64,000 nucleotides of DNA, taken from assembly GCA_007258455.2 (NCBI GenBank), contig VDFB02139063.1, positions 310,001 through 374,000 on the forward strand. The letters run 5' to 3'. This document shows, in pieces, positions 56,037-64,000 of the stretch. Made by a program: the position numbers and the translations under genes. This DNA comes from Sequoia sempervirens. Its lineage: Eukaryota > Streptophyta > Pinopsida > Cupressales > Cupressaceae. Every line of letters starts with the position of its first letter. Position 1 is the first letter of the stretch. The notes under the pieces are model-generated. The model was not told where the DNA came from, made no database searches, and saw nothing but the letters and a program-made list of their open reading frames with translations.

Positions 56037-57261
56037 TGTTGAATAGTCTGAATAACTGAGAGGGGGGTGAATCAATTATCATAAAATAATTTTATTTTCT
56101 TTAATTAATCCAGAGCAGGCTTATATCAATCAAAAAATAATCAAACATATATGAACATGAAATCACACAACAACACCATGCACAATGGACACCATAATTT
56201 TTATAGAAACCCAAGAAGGGAAAAACCACGAAGAATGCTAATTCTCAATTATAAAACACCAGTTATGGTGACATTGGTTAAGGTAATTTTTTCAAGGGCT
56301 CATTGCCAAGTTACTCATTGTAGGTAAGGCTCACTGTCGGTGGGCTCAGTGCCTGGCTATTACAACCAAAGATAAAAAGGATTACTACCAAAAGAGAAAG
56401 GCTCACTGCCAAAAGAGAAAGGCTCATTGCCAAAAGAGAAAGGCTCACTGCCAAAAGTGAATTGATGAAGTTGCATCTACATATGCATGAATTCAGTTCT
56501 AGTTAAGAGCACAATATATGTCTGTAGTAGATCTAGTCAAGAATCTTCTGTACACCTTCCTTGTACAACCTTTGCAAATCAGATTACTTCTTCCTTTGCA
56601 CCCTTTTATCTACTCGCACACACCATACTCCACTCTTCTTCTCTCATCGAACAAAAGCATCTTTTACTTATACCATTCAATGTATTCATAATCTCCTAGG
56701 TTGTCCAGACACAATATCTTCATAGTCTTCTAAGTTAGCCAAACATAATTTGAAGTAGGTCACCACAAAACATGTCGACTTGAAGAACAACCTTGAAATA
56801 TTCAATAAGGCCTTGCACGCTAGCACCGGATCCAAAATATAGGCTCATTACATAACATAATTATCAAACTTTGAATTACATGAAATATATTCTAGAGCTG
56901 ATGGGAATGCCACAACCAAGACCAAATCTTGATTATCATCAATTTTAGTATCAACTGGAGAAACACAATTTGACATACCAAAACTTGTAACATGCTACAT
57001 GAATGTCCAAATAGAAAGGTTACTTGGAGTAAGCTTTGAGCACAACAACCAACATCAAAAGATTAGAATTCATTATTATGTCTTCCACAAATGTCCCAAA
57101 AAGAAGAACTACCTATCCAGATCAAATATAACATCCATACTACGTAACATCATAGCACTCGATAGGATAGATCATTTTTGTATATCATCTGGAGCACAAC
57201 CTTTAAGATTCAGGTTTTGACATAAATGACAACAATGCTAAATCATCTCAACAACTTATCA
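56037..57261 (-). repeat. 3' LTR of the 56-62 kb element (1225 bp)
   Basis: Minus strand, starts TGATAAGTTGTTGAG at 57261 and ends ATTCAACA at 56037. Collinear with 60558-61766. Confidence 0.8.
56379..56463. repeat. 21-22-bp tandem repeat in 3' LTR
   Basis: Four units of GCTCACTGCCAAAAGAGAAAG with small changes. The matching array in the other LTR is at 60880-60968, so it predates insertion. Confidence 0.8.
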
Positions 57262-57739
57262 ATAATCTTCCCCTTTGGCATTGATGGAAAAACAACAAAA
57301 AAACCCAAAAACACAAAACTCCAAAACTTTAACTCCAAAACTCCAAGCACTCCCCCTTTGTCAAACAATTCAATACATCTTCTTTTTTTTATTTTCTCTT
57401 CATTTTCTACCCCTTTTTTCCATCAAAGGAAAAGGGATGAATAAGAACATTTAGGAGATCAAGTAAAAATAACACTTTTCACATGGAAAATCTTCTTGTA
57501 CCTTTCTCTCACAATCAGAAGAATCCTCTTCCAAGCTAGCATTGCAGAAACCATCCTGGCACACATACTATCCAATAAAGTCAACAACATAAATGAAGAT
57601 GACCAGTCTAGAGATAGGCACTATTGTTCACAATCCTCTGCATCAAGAAGCATCCTAGGAGATGATCCAACTAGACCTCAACAATTTCTTTGACCAACTA
57701 GAAAGTTCTAACCAAATCTTCCCTCTGTCTTTGAATAGA

Positions 57740-59215
57740 CAATAATTCAACTTGCAACTCTCCAACTCTTATTCTCTATTTTCCATATTTGTCTTTGAAG
57801 AAGTCAAAACACTTCCCAATCTCATTCAATTTAGATTCAATAGCTTCAATTCTGTTTCTAAAATTATCAACTGCAGTAGGCCACTAAAGACAATACCTAT
57901 AGATGTCAGACATCTCCTTAATGCATTCTCTTGTCTCAAAAATGTGTTTGGATAACTTCTATTTGGTTTTGACACACCTTATCTCAATCATAGCTTGGAA
58001 CTTATGTCCTTCAGATCCTTCCCACAACAACCTTTCTTCAACAACTTCTACCAGATCATCCGGTAATGAGTCAAAAAAATATGAAATAGTAATACCCTTT
58101 TTGAGCAAATAATCAACCAAGGCATCATCAATTCTAAGCCTACTGACCGGAGAGTAGGCATACTAAATTTCACCAATATTTTTTCATATCACCTTCATCC
58201 AAAACTGAATGAAATTCATCTAGATTGGAAGATTCAAATCTAGGTAGAGATTCTTCCTTCTCCTTTTCTTCTGAGATAGCAATGAATTTCTCTATGTTAA
58301 TTTTACTCCTTTTAGGTTCCAGAGGGGAACCACCAATGACAGCCTCTAACTCCTTCTTACATGAGGAGGAACCCTCCTCAAATTGACTAGACACCATCAC
58401 ACCGGAGCAAATATTCATTTGCAAGGATGAGAAATATATTTTTCATGCACTTGCTTTATCTTCCATACATTCTAGATACATGTGAACTTGCTTTCCGACA
58501 GGAATGTCAAACTTCCACTTAACATTCTCCTTTGATGGTAGCGAACTCAGAAAGTAGAATACTAAACATCTGAGCAAAGACCCAAACCAAAAATGATACT
58601 CTCAACCAAAGACATTTTGACATTGTTAATTAGGTTTTCCATTATGAGGCTACACAAGTCAAACTGCTTATTTTCCTTCACCATCTTATGTGAAAGATAC
58701 ACAACAATAGCCGAAGTAGAACCTTCATGATTTTAGAAATAGATTTTGTAAGTGATACTGTAAGCAACATACCTCACTACAGGATCGACAATGGTATTTA
58801 TTAGTAGAGCTTGAGGGTCTTTGTAAATACCAGTAAGTTCCTCCATGTCTTCGTATTTCATAGTTTTCTTCCCAGGGAGGTCACCAAAACTGAACAATCT
58901 AATAATAGCTTCAATGGATTCGTTAGTGATCGAATAGGGTTTGTCCAAAACAATGTTGTCATCCTTGAATCGACTCAACAGGAACAAGATAAAATCTTTG
59001 TCGGTAATCCAGGGAAATTCTCCCCATAAATCCATACCCAAAGCACTTACATCATGCAATTCATCAGTCTTCAGTCCTAGTTCCATTTCCTTCATTTTTT
59101 GATGATCAAATTCATCCAAATCTACTCCCTTCATCCTTAGCAGAATACCACCACTCGATTCTCTATCAACGGATTCCATCGCTGCGCTTATCTTCAATCT
59201 TTTATCGCTTCGCAA
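57740..59215 (-). pseudogene. second ORF of the 56-62 kb element, unknown family
   Basis: Starts MRSDKRLKISAAMESVDRES at 59215 and is open to 58733 (160 codons). Coding character then continues in shifted frames to about 57740. Recognisable blocks are ELHDVSALGMDLWGEFPWIT, FILFLLSRFKDDNIVLDKPY and IEAIIRLFSFGDLPGKK, then KENVKWKFDIPVGKQVHMYL and an open acidic stretch (58424-58170). A helical end includes FRNRIEAIESKLNEIGKCFD (near 57840). Total length would be about 490 residues. It occupies the place of pol. I do not recognise the family; a helical, possibly captured host or mobile-domain-like protein is conceivable. Confidence 0.55.
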
Positions 59216-59462
59216 AAATTCTTTTTCTTCTTTGTAAACTATGAGAAATGTTTTGAAAAATCCACCTTTTAACCTTAATTGCTCATGATGAACTTGTCAC
59301 CAAAACTTGCATCGATGATGTCATCAAATGTACTTCACTTTTCAATCAGCCGAATTAAGCTTCATCATATATCACCAACCGGATCAAACTTAGTCATGTG
59401 AAAAACACATCAATACTACTTCAGAGAGGGGGAACAATAGGATATGCATAGCAACACTCCCC

Positions 59463-59485
59463 CTGAGCCAAGGTAGTTGGCTCAG
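59463..59485. other. short perfect hairpin after partial Gag
   Basis: Arms CTGAGCCAA and TTGGCTCAG with 5-base loop GGTAG. It begins 3 bases inside the Gag stop region (59482) and extends into the spacer before the second ORF. Confidence 0.4.
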
Positions 59486-60486
59486 TTTCTGGAAGAGCTT
59501 GTACCAGGATCCGATACCACATAAGAGTTCTCCACACTCATTTCCTTTTCCCTCCACACCATGACAATCTTCTTCTTAGATTCATATGATTCTGCAACCT
59601 TCTTTTTGTTTTTAGGATTTTCTAGAGCAACATGTCTGCATGTGTTAGCATAATGTCTGGGTTGACTACACTTGTAACATCTTTGTCCTGACTTAACTGA
59701 GTGAACCCTAGATCTGCATTGATTAGCTTTGTGACCATAACCATGACATGAATATAAATTACCATGAAAGAGATTATTAATTCCATTCCTTCTAGCCAAA
59801 TTAGATAACTGAGTTTTGCAATGACTTGCTTTGTGACCAAAATTGTCACAGTTAAAGAATTGAGTACTTGGTTCCTTCTTGCTTCTACACTCTACAACCC
59901 TTATGTCCAAAGTTCTTGCATAGAAAAAAATAGCCATTAAATGATAAGTACCATTGAGCATTTGGTTGCCTGACTGGAGGTTTCCTTGTAGGTATTCTAG
60001 AGTTTGTTACAACTGATCTCTCTTTAGCTTCAAATGCTTTGTCTTCACCCTTAGTGTTTTGATTTGAGCTTTCACTGGTGAAGCCAAGTCCTCCCTTATC
60101 CTTGTGACATTTCTGTAGGGACAAGAGTTGATCTAGAATTATGCTACTTTCACATACTCTTGCTTTTGTTTTAGCCTTCTTAACTCTTGATCTAACTTCT
60201 CTTTTTCTTCTGATTTATGTTTGATGGTATCTTTGAGATTTTCTTCAGTCTTCTTTAATTCTTCCATTTTCTATTTTAAATCCACAATTCTTTCCTTTGA
60301 ATCCTTTAATTTATGGTTGACCTCTTTGTGTCTTTGTTTGAATTTCCAGTTTTCCTCCCTTAGCTTTGAAATACAAGCATTTGCTTCCTTGAGGTTTTCT
60401 TTCAATTCTTTATTTTTAGATTTCATGCTTTCCATATCATCTAACACTATCTTCAGTTCTTCCTCAAAGTGAAAAGCTCCTGCCAT
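59482..60486 (-). pseudogene. Copia-type Gag, C-terminal half (coiled coil plus three zinc knuckles)
   Basis: Starts MAGAFHFEEELKIVLDDMES at 60486, about 60 bp after the primer-binding site. Coiled coil (KSKNKELKENLKEANACISK, then KLDQELRRLKQKQEYVKV), the LLSLQKCHKDKGGLGF motif typical of plant Copia Gag, then three knuckles: FNCDNFGHKASHC (first Cys lost), YSCHGYGHKANQC (first Cys lost) and CYKCSQPRHYANTC (Cys-x2-Cys-x4-His-x4-Cys present). It ends DPGTSSSRN at 59482. The UBN2-like Gag core that normally precedes is absent. Confidence 0.75.
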
Positions 60487-60557
60487 TTGTTCAAACTACC
60501 AAGATCTCCCTCAAGAAGTTAAGCTATATCTGCAAGGGACCAATCTTTGATACCAAT

Positions 60558-61766
60558 TGTTGAATAGTCTGAATAATTGAGAGGGGGATTGAATCAGTTA
60601 TCATAAAACAATTTTATTTTCTTTAATTAATTAGGAGTAGGATTATATCAAGGAGAAAATAATCAAATAGATATGAACATGAAATCACACAACATCATGC
60701 ACAATGAACACCAAAATTTACATGGAAACCCAAGAAGGGAAAAACCACGAAGAATGCTAATTCTAAATTATAAAACACTAGTTAAGGTTTTTTTTACAAG
60801 GGATCACTACCAAGCTGCTCACTGCAGGTAAGGCTCACTACCAGTGGGCTCACTGTCTAGCTATTACAACCAAAGATAAAAAGGATCACTACCAAAAGAG
60901 AAAGGCTCACTACCAAAAGAGAAAGGCTCACGACCAAAAGTGAAAGACTGACTACCAAAAGTGAATTGATGAAGTTGCATCTACATATGCAGGAATTCAG
61001 TTCCGGTTAAGAGCACAATATCTGTCTGTAGAAGATTTGTTCAAGAATTTTCTGCACACCTTCCTCGCACAACCTCTGCAAATTAGATTACTTCTTCCTT
61101 TGCACCCTTTTATCTACTAGCACACACTATACTCCACTCTTCTTCTCTCATCAAACAAAAACAACTTTTACTTATACCATTCCATGTATTCATAATCTCC
61201 TAGGTCAGCCAGACATAATGACTTCATAGTCTTCTAAGTCAGCCAAACATAATTTGAATTAGGTCACCATAAAACATGTTGGCTTGAAGAACAACCTTAA
61301 AATATTCAATAAGGCCTTGCACACTAGCACCAGACCCAAAAGATAGGTTCATTACATAACATAATTATCAAAATTTGAATTACATGAAATATATTTTGGA
61401 GCCAGTGGTAATGCCACAACCAAGACCAAATCTTGATTATCATCAATTTCAGTATCAACTGGAGAAACACATTTTGACATACCAAAACTTGTAACATGTT
61501 GCATGAATGTCTGGATAGCAAGGTTACCTGGAGTAAGCTTTGAGCACAACAACCAACATCAAAAGATTAGACTTCATTATTCTTTCTTCCATAGATGTCC
61601 CAAAAAGAAGTACTGCCATATCCAGATCAAAGATAACATCCATACTACATAACATCATAGCACTCGATAGGATAGATCATTTCTATATATCATCTGGAGG
61701 ACAACCTTCTAGATTCAGGTTTTGACATCAATTGCAACAATGCTAAATCATCTAAAAAAATTCTCA
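60558..61766 (-). repeat. 5' LTR of the 56-62 kb element (1209 bp)
   Basis: Minus-strand end ATTCAACA at 60558, next to the primer-binding site. The outer end is near 61766, where it starts TGAGAATTTTTTTAGATG. Confidence 0.8.
60880..60968. repeat. 21-22-bp tandem repeat in 5' LTR
   Basis: Four units of GCTCACTACCAAAAGAGAAAG type, matching 56379-56463 with private changes. Confidence 0.8.
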
Positions 61767-62020
61767 CTAAGCATACTCATTTTCATTAGCTTCGATAAAT
61801 TCATTGAAAATGTTGTGAGGGAGTTGTACCTCAATAAAATTCAGAGAAAAGCCACAAATGCAATTGTTGTCATTTTAGAGTTGTTAGCAGATTTATACTG
61901 GTGCTAAAACTAGGTTAAGAGTCATTTTTTTTAAGAGTATTTTTCTTGGTCCATTTCATCTGCTAACAAATTTTTGGTGAGTTTGTTGGGGAAGAAATCG
62001 AATAATTTTTTTTTGACATC
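61767..62020 (+). other. leader-like sequence before Gag relic
   Basis: Contains TTTGGTGAGTTTGTTGGGG (about 61973-61991) and no coding motif. It could be the end of the leader of the Ty3 element that follows. No LTR for that element lies in the window. Confidence 0.3.
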
Positions 62021-62022
62021 TG

Positions 62023-63100
62023 TTGGCTCATGCGAAAAAAATGGTACTTCCTCATAATGACGTGTTTCCTATTTTGCAGCTAAATTTAGATTGGGTAGGA
62101 TCAGAACAAGAAGACATCATTTCACAATTAAATACGCTTGCCTGGAGATTTAGGAGGAACACAATAGATTATATGCGAGTGAATCTTTCCTTGGAAGAAG
62201 AGGAAGAGTTGGCCCAATTCCCATCTGCACCTGTAGTTGAATTCCCTTCGAGGTTGATATTCATGTTCTATGACAACCCTCCTTGTCATCCTAATTAGTT
62301 GTTCCAACATCTGTGGGACCCACCACTCCATCAACTTGGAAATCCACCCCCAATTCATCCACCACCTAAAAATTAACTCTATGTCTTTCTTTTCCAATCT
62401 TTACTCCCTTGTGAGTTGGCGACTCTAATCATCCATGGCCTTAAATTTTTGGTGTAATCATGTTGGCCCTCTTGCCTTATCACAATACCATAACTTACCC
62501 CATGGTTCTCGGAAATGGTTTCCTAAATTTTCTAGTCAAAATGAACAAGATCCTAAGGAACCCATCATGGCTATGATTGTAGTAAGTGGAATTTTAGGAA
62601 TTCAAGAAGAGGAGATTTTTGTAAGAATTTTCATTGATAGTTTGATTGAGAAAGTGGCAGAATGGTACAGGAGACTTGAGAAGGGAAGCATTACTAGATG
62701 TAATGTTCTAAATTTTTTTTTTCTCCAACGCTATAAAACCCCGGTCAACATCGTAGCCACCCCGCAACTTTTCTTTCAGATCATGAAGAATGAGGATGAA
62801 ACAATGAGGGATTTTGTATACCATTTCAATTAGTCTCTTCAATGAATTCTTGTTCCAGAAAGACCCAGTGAGGAGATTCAGTTTCACATATTTATTTATG
62901 CTCTAGAACTTGACATTCAATTGATCCTCAAAAGAGATAAAGTTCAAGGATTGAGAGAGCTCAATTAGAAGCAGTAAATGTTGAGGATGATTTAATAGCC
63001 ATGGGAAAATGGAAACTAGGTGCAATTGTGAAGCCTGAAGCTAGTTGCAAGTTATCCTTTAAGTTCTTGGTTAAAATTCATGAAGAAGTAGAATCACCTT
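62023..63100 (+). pseudogene. Ty3-type Gag relic
   Basis: An N-terminal stretch (62023-62298) with WVGSEQEDIISQLNTLAWRF is followed, after a frame change, by 62435-62833, open for 132 codons. It shows LSQYHNLPHGSRKWFPKFSS, then IFVRIFIDSLIEKVAEWYRR, LEKGSITRCNVLNFFFLQRY and DETMRDFVYHFN. This is the Retrotrans_gag pattern (W...L..GSI..W..L...F..R). It continues in broken frames to about 63100. It belongs to an element different from families R and Q and runs rightward. Confidence 0.75.
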
Positions 63101-64000
63101 GACCAACTATTGAGAAGATTAATTTGACAATTTTTTATAGCATGCAACAGCCTAATGAAAAATGAGACCAACCTTGCAATGATCATGCCTTCAATTTTTA
63201 TACCTCATTTGATGTTGAAAGTGATCTCAATTCATCTAGTGATGATGAAGATGATGAGCCACAAAAGAAGAAATCGATCATCTCACCTTTTGTTTTTGAG
63301 AATAAGCCCTTCTCTTCTGAGGATGATTTGAAGGATCCGGTGTCAAATTCCCTTCCTATTCCTAAATATGAAGTTTTATCCTTTGAAGAAGTGATGGATG
63401 AGAATACATGTTTTCATCTAGAAGAGGATAGAGATCTCGCATATGGTACCTCTCAAGAGGAAGAGAAATGGTCAATTCATCCTAACCTTTTCTTCAGTTT
63501 TGATGAATTCAAAGTATATGATAATCCTCTCATTAGAGATTTAATTGATGATCAGTTTATGTATGAGGCTGAATTTTGTGTATCAATGGTTGAAAATGGT
63601 CACAACCAAGGAAATGTTGGGGGAGCTGCTAATCCTATATTAGAGGAAGGTGAAATTTTCTAGATTGACGCACGGTCAAAAGGTGAGAGTGGATCAGGTT
63701 CTGCTTTGCCTCAGATAATTATCTCTCATGAAGATAACTTAATGAAAGAAAGAAGTGATGAGTTTAAAATAAATATTGTTTCTGATGATGGATTTTCCAA
63801 AGAAGGAGGAATGTCAGAGAGGAATTTAGAACTCAAAATTTTATGTCAGAATTAGATATACCTAGATTGATGAGTCTTGACCATGGAAATTGGCTAATTA
63901 AGGATAGTCTAGTGTTGATAAGATGGCAACAGGATGTAATCTTTGATGAGGAATGGATTTTTGGGAAATCATTTGACTATAGTTACATTTTTGTTCGTAT
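63101..64000 (+). pseudogene. post-Gag acidic region, runs off the window
   Basis: 63328-63663 is open, preceded in frame by DVESDLNSSSDDEDDEPQKK (after 63200). The protein is acidic, Phe/Ser-rich, with YEVLSFEEVMDENTCFHLEE and FDEFKVYDNPLIRDLIDDQF. Similar acidic linkers follow Gag in some plant Ty3 elements; no protease motif appears before the window ends. Bases 63664-64000 hold only broken frames. Confidence 0.5.

Larger units (their letters stand above)
56037..61766 (-). mobile_element. non-autonomous LTR element with Copia-type partial Gag and an unknown ORF
   Basis: LTRs of 1225 and 1209 bp (56037-57261 and 60558-61766) flank a 3.3-kb internal region read on the minus strand. The primer-binding site TTGGTATCAAAG (60555-60544) resembles the initiator-Met type. 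The purine tract CCAAAGGGGAAGATTAT (57278-57262) abuts the 3' LTR and is typical of Copia elements. The coding content is a C-terminal Gag half and one further long ORF. No protease, integrase, RT or RNase H. No target duplication was found at the outer ends. Confidence 0.75.

Noticed and set aside
57903..58112. Plus-strand frame within the 56-62 kb element
   Set aside because: Shadow of the minus-strand second ORF, whose helical coding character is clearer.

Overview
This window is repeat-dominated nuclear DNA of a land plant, most likely one with a very large genome such as a gymnosperm (an inference from repeat content and density; no species marker is visible). It is AT-rich, has no operons or rRNA/tRNA genes, and contains no intact host gene. 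Almost everything that can be recognised is transposable element, mostly decayed by point stops and frameshifts.

Layout. 1-2440: unassigned AT-rich sequence, possibly the 3' end of an LTR element. 2440-2545: a tRNA-derived SINE-like unit on the minus strand. 2570-22447: a plant L1-type LINE (DUF4283 ORF1, endonuclease, reverse transcriptase, zf-RVT, RNase H) cut in the RT domain by a 14.1-kb LTR insertion (5659-19795) with a GCCAAA flank on both sides. The insertion is a non-coding composite alternating two related short LTR types. A tandem duplication that includes a slice of the host LINE (junction near 14716) gave it three LTR1 copies. Its first unit was later invaded by a minus-strand Ty3 Gag-Pro element (8333-13054). 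Three copies of a small foldback element sit in the composite.

22448-24989: degenerate short repeats and an unidentified broken ORF. 24996-41554: a minus-strand LTR-int-LTR-int-LTR array of a Ty3 family with 1.9-kb LTRs, encoding Gag and a protease-like region but no RT, RNase H or integrase. 41580-54111: a plus-strand Ty3 element, placed head-to-head only 25 bp away. It carries protease, a G-patch relic, RT, two RNase H domains and a DD35E integrase, but no recognisable Gag. The second RNase H points to the Tat lineage. Downstream of integrase lies an antisense plant-mobile-domain ORF relic and a 20-bp minisatellite. The two families share promoter sequence, LTR start, polypurine tract and a recurring ~30-bp palindrome found 24 times in conserved paired positions. 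They look like complementary non-autonomous and pol-donor partners.

54112-56036: mostly unassigned, with a small minus-strand gene relic that keeps a TATA box and a good plant start context. 56037-61766: a minus-strand non-autonomous element with 1.2-kb LTRs, the C-terminal half of a Copia-type Gag (coiled coil and zinc knuckles) and a second long ORF of unknown type where pol should be. 61767-64000: a plus-strand Ty3 Gag relic running off the right edge.

The strongest leads are the palindrome system shared by the two Ty3 families, the Gag-only/Pol-only pairing, the antisense PMD ORF and the unknown second ORF of the 56-62 kb element.
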